5,315 nucleotides of DNA. Source: JAFTYR01 sp964571375 (GTDB lineage: Bacteria > Pseudomonadota > Gammaproteobacteria > Burkholderiales > Burkholderiaceae_F). The notes beneath the pieces are model-generated. The model searched no databases, was not told the origin of the DNA, and was given only the letters and a program-made list of their open reading frames with translations. This document shows positions 1 to 5,315 of this stretch, one piece after another (positions within the stretch are counted from its first letter, which is position 1; the number at the start of each line of letters is the position of its first letter). A program made the translations under genes and the position numbers. The stretch covers positions 1 to 5,315 of the forward strand of contig CAZNBL010000077.1 of assembly GCA_964571375.1 (NCBI GenBank), given 5' to 3'.

Positions 1-329
1 TTGCCGTCCTTGACGATCTTGGCAACAACGGAACCCGGAAGAACCTGCGGGCCGCTGGTTTCTTCAACATCCATGCCGCTCGCCTTCTTTCTGGCCAGTT
101 CGCTTTCGGCAATTTCCGTTGCGGTCACAACCTTGGGCTTGCCGGGGACCTGGAAACGGTCGTCCATCGGCAGCTGAGAGAGATCCGGCGGGATCTCAAG
201 CGGAGCACGGATAGTCGTGGTTTCGTACTGGACTTTTTCGTCAGTAAACTTAGCGCCCAGATACGAGCAGCCTGTCAAAGATGCTGCTGCAACTGCAAGC
301 ACAACAGCACGCAAAGGGAATCGACCCAT
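1..329 (-). CDS. bamC: Outer-membrane assembly lipoprotein BamC (5' part, runs off the left edge)
   Basis: About 109 residues of the N-terminus are visible. Residues 1-21 form a lipoprotein signal peptide: Arg3 and Arg7, an Ala/Val/Leu-rich core, then the lipobox LTGC with Cys21 as the predicted acylated residue. Behind it comes a Pro-rich stretch with APLEIPPDLSQLP (about residues 42-54), typical of the unstructured N-terminal segment of BamC, which in E. coli lies across BamD in the beta-barrel assembly complex. The start ATG is at 329-327, with GGAG nine bases upstream. It lies 88 bp downstream of dapA on the same strand, as in E. coli, where nlpB/bamC follows dapA; this context supports the name. 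The globular helix-grip domains are outside the window, so the assignment rests on signal peptide, motif and position. Another dapA-linked lipoprotein cannot be strictly excluded. Confidence 0.8.
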   Translation of the reverse strand, partial: MGRFPLRAVVLAVAAASLTGCSYLGAKFTDEKVQYETTTIRAPLEIPPDLSQLPMDDRFQVPGKPKVVTATEIAESELARKKASGMDVEETSGPQVLPGSVVAKIVKDG

Positions 330-338
330 TCTTTAAAT

Positions 339-342
339 CTCC
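339..342 (-). promoter_or_regulatory. Ribosome binding site of bamC
   Basis: The minus strand reads GGAG nine bases before the ATG at 329. It supports that start, which also puts a proper lipoprotein signal at the N-terminus. Confidence 0.55.
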
Positions 343-384
343 ACACCCCGGGAAGGGCTTGCTACAAATACATCAGTTCTCGGC

Positions 385-414
385 ATTCTAGCCGATATCG
401 CTATTTTTTTGACA
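385..414 (-). promoter_or_regulatory. Candidate promoter for bamC between dapA and bamC
   Basis: On the minus strand TAGAAT (390-385) resembles a -10 box, within the context GGCTAGAATGCC. TGTCAA (414-409), 18 bases upstream, is a poor -35. The -10 lies inside a 5-bp inverted repeat, TCGGC/GCCGA, at 380-395. The -35 sits at the very end of dapA. It would give bamC transcription independent of dapA. The -10 resembles the GGCTAAAATGG box before dapA, but the weak -35 makes this a suggestion only. Confidence 0.33.
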
Positions 415-417
415 GGG

Positions 418-1299
418 TTAAATGCAACCGCCGATCTTAAGAGCGAGTTCAACCTGTTCGCGCTTTTCCGGAGCAAGCGGCACCAGGGGCAGACGGATAC
501 CGCCCTGAATGAGACCCATACGCTGCAGAGCCCACTTCGGTGCAACCGGGTTCGGTTCGCAGAAGAGGTTCTTGTGGAGCGGCATGAGTCGGTCGTTGAT
601 GGTGCGGGCGCTCATCACGTCGTTGGCAAATGCGAACTGGCACATATCGGTCATCAGACGCGGAGCAACGTTGGCTGTCACGGAGATAACACCGTCGCCG
701 CCCATGAGCATCATGGCAAGAGCCGAGTCGTCGTTACCGCTGTAAACCGCAAACTGACGGTCCTTCGGCAGACGGCCGAGCAGGTCGGCGGCACGGCCGA
801 GATCGCCTGTGGCGTCCTTAAGACCGATGATGCCGGGGATACGGACCAAGCGGAGAATTGTGTCGTTCTTCAGGTCGGAAACCGTGCGGCTCGGTACGTT
901 GTAGAGGATCATCGGCAGATCGACGTTTTCGGCAATCGTCTTGAAGTGCTGATAGAGACCTTCCTGAGTCGGCTTGTTGTAGTACGGAGTCACCTGAAGG
1001 CTGGCGGAAGCGCCGACGGAGCGGGCGTATTCTGTCAGTTCGATAGCTTCGCGTGTGGAGTTGCTGCCTGTGCCGGCGATCACCGGGATACGGCCTGCGG
1101 CTTCTTCAACAGCTACGCGGATGAGTTCCTTATGTTCGTCAAAGTCGACTGTCGGGCTTTCACCTGTGGTGCCGACAGCAACGATTGCGCTGGTACCGCC
1201 GGCAATCTGAAGTTCAATCAAGTTACGGTAAGACTCGTAGTCAATCGAGCCGTCCTCGAACATCGGAGTAACTAAAGCAACAATACTGCCTCGAATCAT
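418..1299 (-). CDS. dapA: 4-hydroxy-tetrahydrodipicolinate synthase DapA
   Basis: This cytoplasmic class I aldolase condenses pyruvate with L-aspartate-4-semialdehyde, the first committed step to diaminopimelate and lysine. The 293-residue protein aligns without gaps in numbering with E. coli DapA (292 residues) through the active site. Visible residues are Thr44-Thr45 in GTTGES, Tyr133 in LYNVPSRT, Arg138, and the Schiff-base Lys161 in GLKDATG. C-terminal motifs GVISVTANVAPR and EPNPVAPKWAL are also typical. The ATG at 1299 is chosen over one 21 bases upstream (1320): it follows AGGAGAG at seven bases and gives the family N-terminus MIRGSIVALVTP. In the lysine-feedback pocket, Ser48, His56, Asn80, Glu84 and Tyr106 are kept, but E. 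coli Ala49 and His53 are Pro49 and Phe53 here. It is first in a likely dapA-bamC unit with its own promoter. Confidence 0.97.
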   Translation of the reverse strand: MIRGSIVALVTPMFEDGSIDYESYRNLIELQIAGGTSAIVAVGTTGESPTVDFDEHKELIRVAVEEAAGRIPVIAGTGSNSTREAIELTEYARSVGASASLQVTPYYNKPTQEGLYQHFKTIAENVDLPMILYNVPSRTVSDLKNDTILRLVRIPGIIGLKDATGDLGRAADLLGRLPKDRQFAVYSGNDDSALAMMLMGGDGVISVTANVAPRLMTDMCQFAFANDVMSARTINDRLMPLHKNLFCEPNPVAPKWALQRMGLIQGGIRLPLVPLAPEKREQVELALKIGGCI

Positions 1300-1306
1300 G
1301 TTTATT

Positions 1307-1313
1307 CTCTCCT
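1307..1313 (-). promoter_or_regulatory. Ribosome binding site deciding the dapA start
   Basis: AGGAGAG on the minus strand lies seven bases before the ATG at 1299. It overlaps the coding sequence that would result from the upstream ATG at 1320, so the shorter 293-residue protein is preferred. Confidence 0.8.
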
Positions 1314-1335
1314 GGAACAAATCTTAAGTCTGTCC

Positions 1336-1381
1336 ATTTTAGCCACGCACGGGAACTTTCAACAAGTTTAAAAATACTTTT
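1336..1381 (-). promoter_or_regulatory. Likely sigma-70-type promoter of dapA with UP-like element
   Basis: Reading the minus strand, the -10 is TAAAAT (1341-1336) in the context GGCTAAAATGG. The -35 region is TTGTTGAAA (1365-1357), usable as TTGTTG with an 18-base spacer or TGTTGA with 17. Just upstream, AAAAGTATTTT (1381-1371) matches the core of the E. coli UP-element consensus AAAWWTWTTTT at 10 of 11 positions, although about five bases closer to the start than usual. The predicted transcript start is near 1329, giving a leader of about 30 nt, too short for a lysine riboswitch. Confidence 0.6.
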
Positions 1382-1433
1382 CGAGGGGTTTTTCTGCGTT
1401 TTTCCTACCCCCTGCTCTGCTTTGCAGGAAAGA

Positions 1434-1450
1434 ATTGCGCTTTACGCAAT
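1434..1450 (-). other. Small secondary hairpin behind the M50 terminator
   Basis: ATTGCG (1434-1439) and CGCAAT (1445-1450) form a 6-bp stem with a 5-base loop, directly after the U-run of the terminator at 1451-1493 in the minus direction. It is followed by a weak pyrimidine stretch. It may back up termination; chance is also possible. Confidence 0.25.
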
Positions 1451-1493
1451 AAAAATGCCGCAGAACACCGGGTCTTTTCGGCGCACTGCGGCA
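1451..1493 (-). terminator. Intrinsic terminator of the rnm-yciO-M50 unit
   Basis: On the minus strand TGCCGCAG (1493-1486) pairs perfectly with CTGCGGCA (1463-1456), an 8-bp GC-rich stem that may be extended by an inner CCG/CGG pairing. It is followed directly by TTTTT (1455-1451). It starts 24 bases after the M50 peptidase stop codon and separates that operon from the dapA promoter. Confidence 0.85.
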
Positions 1494-1517
1494 GATTTCC
1501 GTGAGGCGGACAACAGC

Positions 1518-2165
1518 TTAAATGAAAAGGTTCATCACGTAGATTCCGAACTTTAAGAACGGACGCATAAACCAGGAAAGCATGTCCGAGAGAATCAGAG
1601 CAATCAGAATCCACATACCGTACGGCTCGATCCTGGAGTACTGCCAGGCTAAACGAGCAGGCAGCAGACCCGTCACGATACGGCCGCCGTCAAGCGGAGG
1701 AATCGGAATGAGGTTAAGTGCCATCAGCATCAGATTCACGGAAACGCCTGCGGAGCAGACGGCGTAGACAAACTCCTCACGAATACCGACGGCAATACTG
1801 AGTTTGATCAGCATCAGCCACACGATGGCCTGCAGAAGATTGGATGCGGGACCCGCGGCAGCCACCCAGACGCTGTCACGCTTCGGATTGCGAAGCGCAC
1901 GGAAATTGACCGGGACAGGCTTGGCCCAGCCGAACACCATGCCGCCCATACCGGACAGGGCGCTGCCGAGCAGCATAATGCCCGGCACGACGATCGTACC
2001 CATCGGGTCGATGTGGCGGGCCGGATTCAGTGTGCAGCGACCGAGCATCCAGGCTGTCTTGTCGCCGAAGAAACGTGCGGCATAGCCGTGCGCGGCTTCG
2101 TGCACGGTAATGGCAAAAATAAGCGGAATCGCGTAAACCGCAATGGTCTGAATAACGTGTTCCAT
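1518..2165 (-). CDS. M50 family (site-2-protease-like) intramembrane zinc metalloprotease
   Basis: This 215-residue polytopic membrane protein carries the zinc-protease motif HEAAH at residues 22-26, inside the first hydrophobic segment. It also has the family signatures NPARHIDPMGT (47-57), GWAKPVPVN (79-87), AAAGPASNLL (102-111) and NLIPIPPLDGGRI (151-163), where Asp159 is the expected third zinc ligand. About five or six hydrophobic segments are visible. No PDZ domain is present, so it belongs to the short group related to bacterial SpoIVFB/Rv-type peptidases rather than RseP. The substrate is unknown. The ATG at 2165 starts 12 bases after the yciO stop, with AAAGG close upstream, so translation is likely coupled. 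It is the last gene before the terminator at 1451-1493. Confidence 0.92.
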   Translation of the reverse strand: MEHVIQTIAVYAIPLIFAITVHEAAHGYAARFFGDKTAWMLGRCTLNPARHIDPMGTIVVPGIMLLGSALSGMGGMVFGWAKPVPVNFRALRNPKRDSVWVAAAGPASNLLQAIVWLMLIKLSIAVGIREEFVYAVCSAGVSVNLMLMALNLIPIPPLDGGRIVTGLLPARLAWQYSRIEPYGMWILIALILSDMLSWFMRPFLKFGIYVMNLFI

Positions 2166-2177
2166 ACAACCTTTCGA

Positions 2178-2804
2178 TTAAACCAAACCGAGACCGGAAA
2201 CGTCGCCGAGACCTTCGCGGATCAATTCGGGTTCGTCGCCCGAAAGATCGATCACCGTAGTGTCGCCCGTACCGCAGCCGCCGTCATCCAAAATGAATGC
2301 GAGATGGTCGCCGATACGGTCCTGAATTTCCCAAGCCTGTGTCAGCGGCTCTTCTTCGCCCGGCATGATAAGTGTGGTGCCGACCAAAGGTTCTTCGATC
2401 TTTTCGAGCAGTGCCTGCAGAGTCTTGTTGTTCGGAACTCTGAGACCGATGGTCTTTTTAGAGGGATGCATGAGGCGGCGCGGAACTTCGCGCGTCGCTT
2501 CAAAAATGAAAGTAAAGGGACCGGGGGTCAGGCTCTTTGCCAGACGATAGCCCGTGTTGTTGACGCGGGCGAGCATGCTCATCTGGCTTAACGAAGAACA
2601 AAGCAACGTAAGGTGCTTCTTTTCGCTTAACTGACGGATAAGACGGATTTTGTCGATTGCTTCCTTGTCTTCCATGCGGCAGACAAGCGAATAACCGGAA
2701 TCGGTCGGAACTGCGGCGATCTGACCCTGACTCAATAATCTTGCAGCCTGTTCGATACGATGCGGCTGCGGGCTCTCGGCCATGACCTGAAGAATGTATC
2801 CCAT
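2178..2804 (-). CDS. yciO: YciO, TsaC/Sua5-family (YrdC-like) protein
   Basis: This 208-residue protein (E. coli YciO has about 206) has the YrdC-like fold of threonylcarbamoyl-AMP synthases. Visible motifs are PTDSGY (33-38), IRQLSEKKHLTLLC (56-69), TPGPFTFI (93-100), KTIGLRVPNN (117-126), TTVIDL, and a C-terminal REGLGDV. It follows the YciO branch, with PTDSGY and a divergent SEKKH segment, rather than TsaC itself, which performs the first step of tRNA t6A formation. Whether YciO makes t6A in cells is not settled, so no pathway is claimed. The ATG at 2804 gives an N-terminus matching E. coli YciO in length. An in-frame TTG at 2852 would add 16 residues, and an ATG at 2783 would remove seven; neither has clearly better support. 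The ribosome site before 2804 is poor. The gene follows rnm, with 60 bases between stop and this start. Confidence 0.9.
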   Translation of the reverse strand: MGYILQVMAESPQPHRIEQAARLLSQGQIAAVPTDSGYSLVCRMEDKEAIDKIRLIRQLSEKKHLTLLCSSLSQMSMLARVNNTGYRLAKSLTPGPFTFIFEATREVPRRLMHPSKKTIGLRVPNNKTLQALLEKIEEPLVGTTLIMPGEEEPLTQAWEIQDRIGDHLAFILDDGGCGTGDTTVIDLSGDEPELIREGLGDVSGLGLV

Positions 2805-2864
2805 AACAAAAGTCCAAATATTTACTTTTTCTATGTTTCGATTGTAGTCCAATGCCCCTCTCGG

Positions 2865-3692
2865 CTAGAAGCGGTGCCACACCGGGATGAGTCCTGAAGG
2901 CAACACTCCCTGGCATCCCACCATCGCGCGGGACGAATAGTAGTGGAAGTCAGAGCCGCTCGATGCTTCGAACCCCTGTTCGCGGCAGATCTGTGCGAAT
3001 TTCGGCACATCTTCCGGCAGATGGCTGCCGGTCGTCACCTCAAGGGCATTGCCGCCCGCCTTCCTGAAGGCGTCGAGCAACTCCTGCAACGCCCAGCCTT
3101 CGAGCTTGTAGCGGCCAGGATGAGCAAGCACCGGCGTGCCGCCTGCTTCAATGATTACGCCGACCGCCTCTTCGAGTCTGCCGTGCAGACAGGGAACGTA
3201 AGCCGGTGCCTCGTTGCCGACCCACTTATCGAAAGCTTCCTGTCGGGTTTTGACGAAACCGGCCTTCTCAAGCCAACCGGCAAAGTGATTGCGGGAGATC
3301 AGACTCGGATTGGTGACCATAGAGGTTGCGCCTTCCAGGGCCCCCTGAATACCGAATTCAGCCAGCTTGTCTGAAATTTTCTTTGCTCTTACCACCCGCT
3401 CGTCGCGGATCGCCTGCAGATAGGAGCGGAGCGCTTCGTTATTTTCGTCGAAGTTCAGACCGACCACATGGATGGATCTCGGTCCCCAATGCGTGGTGAT
3501 TTCCACGCCGGTCACAAACTTGATGCCGGCAGCTTCCGCCGCCTTTCGCATCTGCGGCAAACCTGCAATCTCGTCGTGGTCGGTGAGCGAAATCAACTCG
3601 ACGCCGGCTTCTTTTGCAAGCGCAACGAGCCGGTCCGGCTCAAACGAACCGTCCGAATAAAGAGAATGCATGTGCAGATCGACGTTTTGCAT
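2865..3692 (-). CDS. rnm: PHP-domain 5'-3' exoribonuclease RNase AM (YciV)
   Basis: This 275-residue protein is a full PHP-domain phosphoesterase of the YciV/RNase AM group. In E. coli this enzyme trims 5' ends of ribosomal and other RNAs and also hydrolyses short oligonucleotides and 3',5'-bisphosphate nucleotides. The metal-site residues are all visible: His7 and His9 (HMHS), Asp14, Asp38-His39-Asp40 (TDHDE), Glu64 (GVEIT), His75, His136 (RNHFA), His191 (LAHPGRY) and Asp248/His250 (GSDFH). The inserted helical region at about 92-170 is characteristic of this subgroup and distinguishes it from histidinol phosphatase. The ATG at 3692 begins MQNVDLHMHS, the usual N-terminus; the only ribosome-site candidate is GGGG about eight bases upstream. 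It is the first gene of rnm-yciO-M50 and diverges from hslO. I found no convincing promoter for it in the 151-bp spacer. Confidence 0.93.
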   Translation of the reverse strand: MQNVDLHMHSLYSDGSFEPDRLVALAKEAGVELISLTDHDEIAGLPQMRKAAEAAGIKFVTGVEITTHWGPRSIHVVGLNFDENNEALRSYLQAIRDERVVRAKKISDKLAEFGIQGALEGATSMVTNPSLISRNHFAGWLEKAGFVKTRQEAFDKWVGNEAPAYVPCLHGRLEEAVGVIIEAGGTPVLAHPGRYKLEGWALQELLDAFRKAGGNALEVTTGSHLPEDVPKFAQICREQGFEASSGSDFHYYSSRAMVGCQGVLPSGLIPVWHRF

Positions 3693-3760
3693 GATAGGAC
3701 CCCGATAAGAGCCAATAATTTACTCTATTTCACAGAAAAAAACGCCGTTTGAAAGCTTTC

Positions 3761-3790
3761 TTGTCTTTTTTCGATTCGTCCCCATATATT
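3761..3790 (+). promoter_or_regulatory. Sigma-32-type heat-shock promoter of hslO
   Basis: CCCCATAT (3780-3787) matches the sigma-32 -10 consensus CCCCATNT at every position. CTTGTCT (3760-3766) keeps the CTTG of the -35 consensus CTTGAAA, with a 13-base spacer that is normal for this class. The same DNA can also be read as a sigma-70 promoter, TTGTCT (3761-3766), an 18-base spacer and TATATT (3785-3790), so basal transcription is possible. hslO belongs to the heat-shock regulon in E. coli, which agrees. The leader would be roughly 45-50 nt. Confidence 0.7.
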
Positions 3791-3843
3791 ATGGGCAACA
3801 GAAATTTCCCAAAGACGGTTTAACCGCCTCATCGGACAAGAAA

Positions 3844-4794
3844 ATGACAGAAGAAAAAATCACTGAAACAGCTGCCGACGGCATGCTCAAGCTCCTCTTT
3901 GCCAACTCCCTGGTAAGAGGCGAAGTTGTTAATGCTGCAGAGGGCTGGGTTGATATGACTCAGTACCATCAGTACCCGGAAAACGTCGCCCGTATGCTCG
4001 GCGAATTTACCGCTGGCGCCATGCTGCTTGCCGGCACCATCAAATTTGACGGCGCTCTGATTCTTCAGATCAAGGGCAGCGGTCCGGTTTCTCTCGCCGT
4101 TGTCGAAGTACAGAACGACCTCACCGTCCGCGCGATGGCCAAGGTTCGCGAAGGCGCGGAAGTCACTGCCGAAATGGGCATGCAGGAACTTATCAACGCA
4201 GGCGGCCTCGGTCAGTGCACCATCATTCTCGACCCGCACGACAGAGCTCCGGGCGTCATGCCCTATCAGGGCGTAGTTGCCCTGAACGGCGACACTGTAG
4301 CTTCCGTACTCGAAGGCTACATGATGCAGAGCGAACAGCTCGACACACGTCTTTGGCTTGCAGCCGACGACAAGCGTGTCGGCGGTCTCCTGCTGCAGAA
4401 GATGCCGTCCATCGGCGGCAGCAGTGCCGAAGTCAACGAAACCGAAACCTGGAACGAACTCGTCACTCTCGGCGGCACCGTCAAGACCGAAGAGCTTCTT
4501 AACGTCGACCGCAAGGAACTCACACACCGCCTCTTCTGGCAGCAGTCCCTGCAGGTTGCCGAAGACCGTCCTGTTTCCTTCCGCTGCAACTGCTCGAGAG
4601 AAAGAACAGACTCTATGCTGCACTCCCTCGGCAAGGCCGAACTCGATGAAATCTTCAAGACCCGCGATCTCGTCGAAGTAACCTGCCAGTTCTGCAACCG
4701 CAAGCAGTCTTACAGCAAGAGCGATATCGAAGCACTCTTCGTTGAAGAAGTCGAAGAAGCTGTGACAGTCAGCGATCCGAAGACCGTTCACTAA
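3844..4794 (+). CDS. hslO: Redox-regulated molecular chaperone Hsp33
   Basis: Hsp33 is a cytoplasmic holdase, switched on when oxidants and heat release zinc from its C-terminal cysteine centre. The 316-residue protein (E. coli 292) has the N-terminal substrate-binding fold with LKFANSLVRGE-like (16-27), IKFDGALILQIKGSGPVSLAVVE (66-88), and later YQGVVAL and YMMQSEQLDTRLWLA motifs. The zinc centre is complete: Cys248-x-Cys250 (RCNCSRER) and Cys281-x-x-Cys284 (TCQFC), with the same 30-residue spacing as in E. coli. E. coli CSRERC is CSRERT here, so the extra cysteine is absent. The protein ends DPKTVH, like the DPQVH end in E. coli, after an acidic stretch. The ATG at 3844 has only GGA seven bases upstream. 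It is transcribed alone and converges on ftsB. Confidence 0.97.
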   Translation: MTEEKITETAADGMLKLLFANSLVRGEVVNAAEGWVDMTQYHQYPENVARMLGEFTAGAMLLAGTIKFDGALILQIKGSGPVSLAVVEVQNDLTVRAMAKVREGAEVTAEMGMQELINAGGLGQCTIILDPHDRAPGVMPYQGVVALNGDTVASVLEGYMMQSEQLDTRLWLAADDKRVGGLLLQKMPSIGGSSAEVNETETWNELVTLGGTVKTEELLNVDRKELTHRLFWQQSLQVAEDRPVSFRCNCSRERTDSMLHSLGKAELDEIFKTRDLVEVTCQFCNRKQSYSKSDIEALFVEEVEEAVTVSDPKTVH

Positions 4795-4809
4795 TCGATT
4801 CGTACAGAC

Positions 4810-4846
4810 AAAAAAATAAGTCGGCATTAAGCCGACTTATTTTTTT
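4810..4846. terminator. Bidirectional intrinsic terminator between hslO and ftsB
   Basis: This is a perfect 16-bp inverted repeat: seven A, then TAAGTCGGC (4810-4825), a 5-base loop ATTAA, and the exact complement ending in seven T (4831-4846). The GC-containing stem is followed by a T-run on both strands. It starts 15 bases after the hslO stop and lies 8 bases beyond the ftsB stop, so it can end both convergent transcripts. Confidence 0.93.
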
Positions 4847-4854
4847 GTGCTTTC

Positions 4855-5163
4855 CTACTCGTTTCCGAGGCGGATCAGAACCTCATTGTCTTTGATCATA
4901 TTGAGCCTGCTGCGGGCTCTGGTCTCGATTGCATCGTGACCCTCACGAAGACTTTCGGTCTCCGCCTCAAGGCGCGAGATCTCATCACGTAATTTTTCGT
5001 TGATCCTTACCTGCTCGGCAATCTGAACTTTGAGTTCGGCGATGTGCCGCTCGCTGCCTTTGCCGAACCAGAGCGGATACTGGATCATGACCAAGAGAAC
5101 CAGAAGTCCGAGTGCGAGAAGCCTCGGCTTTGTGTTATCCGGTCCTCTTGAGAATACCGCCAT
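4855..5163 (-). CDS. ftsB: Cell-division protein FtsB
   Basis: FtsB is a small bitopic inner-membrane protein of the FtsQBL divisome complex that helps activate septal peptidoglycan synthesis. The 102-residue protein (E. coli 103) has a short basic cytoplasmic tail, a membrane segment at about residues 15-33 ending in QYPLWFGKG (E. coli QYSLWFGKN), a periplasmic coiled coil at about 38-73, and the conserved patch AIETRARSRLNMI (78-90), comparable to E. coli ALEERARNELSM. The ATG at 5163 lies six bases after the eno stop. No good Shine-Dalgarno sequence is visible before it (the bases are CTAATTTTTC), so translation probably depends on coupling to eno. The eno-ftsB order is common in proteobacteria. 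Confidence 0.95.
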   Translation of the reverse strand: MAVFSRGPDNTKPRLLALGLLVLLVMIQYPLWFGKGSERHIAELKVQIAEQVRINEKLRDEISRLEAETESLREGHDAIETRARSRLNMIKDNEVLIRLGNE

Positions 5164-5169
5164 GAAAAA

Positions 5170-5315
5170 TTAGCGACGAACGTTGTAGAAAGCCTTCATG
5201 CCCGGGTATTCGGCAACTTCGCCGAGTTCTTCTTCGATACGGAGAAGCTGGTTGTACTTGGCCATACGGTCGCTGCGGGACATGGAACCTGTCTTGATCT
5301 GAGCAGCGTTGGTAC
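5170..5315 (-). CDS. eno: Enolase, C-terminal end (partial, runs off the right edge)
   Basis: Enolase converts 2-phosphoglycerate to phosphoenolpyruvate in glycolysis and is often part of the RNA degradosome in proteobacteria. Only the last 48 codons are visible. They encode TNAAQIKTGSMSRSDRMAKYNQLLRIEEEL followed by a short tail ending AFYNVRR. The KTGSMSRSDR-AKYNQLLRIEEEL block is nearly invariant in bacterial enolases and contains the substrate-binding Arg-Ser pair. The TAA stop is at 5172-5170, six bases before ftsB, so the two genes are almost certainly cotranscribed. Confidence 0.95.
   Translation of the reverse strand, partial: TNAAQIKTGSMSRSDRMAKYNQLLRIEEELGEVAEYPGMKAFYNVRR

Noticed and set aside
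380..410. Hairpin followed by a T-run on the plus strand, resembling a terminator
   Set aside because: The T-run is eight or more bases beyond the stem, the stem is only 5 bp, and no plus-strand gene ends here.
915..929. 15-base match with 3674-3688
   Set aside because: Both copies lie in coding sequence for similar short peptides (ENVDLP in DapA and QNVDLH in RNase AM); chance plus shared codon use explains it.
409..1275. Long open frame (288 codons) on the plus strand opposite dapA
   Set aside because: It lies almost wholly antisense to a clear dapA gene, has no family motif, and is explained by codon bias of the real gene.
1300..1335. Possible lysine riboswitch before dapA
   Set aside because: The leader from the predicted transcript start to the ATG is only about 30 nt, far too short for that structure.
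2013..2591. Open frame of 192 codons on the plus strand across the M50/yciO junction
   Set aside because: It is antisense to two well-supported genes and shows no protein-family features.
3751..3760. 10-base palindrome GAAAGCTTTC in the rnm/hslO spacer
   Set aside because: It is short, occurs once, and matches no operator known to me. It could only be raised if conserved in relatives.
3829..4827. Open frame of 332 codons on the minus strand opposite hslO, longer than hslO itself
   Set aside because: It begins inside the bidirectional terminator hairpin, has no recognisable domain, and mirrors hslO codons. hslO has all Hsp33 motifs and the zinc centre.

Overview
The window reads as ordinary chromosomal housekeeping DNA from a beta-proteobacterium of medium GC content. 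The adjacencies dapA-bamC, eno-ftsB and rnm-yciO-M50 peptidase, together with the protein sequences, fit Burkholderiales. The moderate GC and AT-rich spacers make a gut lineage such as Sutterellaceae plausible, but that is inference. I see no mobile element, CRISPR array, tRNA, rRNA or sign of recent transfer.

Left part (1-1300), minus strand: dapA (lysine and peptidoglycan precursor synthesis) is followed by the 5' part of bamC (outer-membrane assembly lipoprotein), which runs off the left edge. A strong-looking promoter with an A/T-rich upstream element precedes dapA (about 1336-1381), and a weaker candidate promoter precedes bamC.

Middle part (1451-3692), minus strand: a likely operon runs rnm (PHP-domain RNase AM / YciV), then yciO (TsaC/Sua5-like fold), then an M50 site-2-protease-like membrane metalloprotease. 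It closes with a clear intrinsic terminator at 1451-1493. The 151-bp divergent spacer 3693-3843 separates rnm from hslO and carries a very good match to a sigma-32 heat-shock promoter facing hslO.

Right part (3844-5315): hslO (redox-regulated chaperone Hsp33) is on the plus strand. It converges on a minus-strand pair, eno (3' end only) and ftsB (division protein). The two transcription units share one perfect 16-bp inverted repeat flanked by A and T runs (4810-4846), which can terminate transcription from both sides.

No undescribed system is evident. The observations most worth a second look are the heat-shock promoter at hslO, the substituted lysine-feedback site in DapA, the dapA upstream element, and the conserved rnm-yciO linkage extended by a membrane protease.
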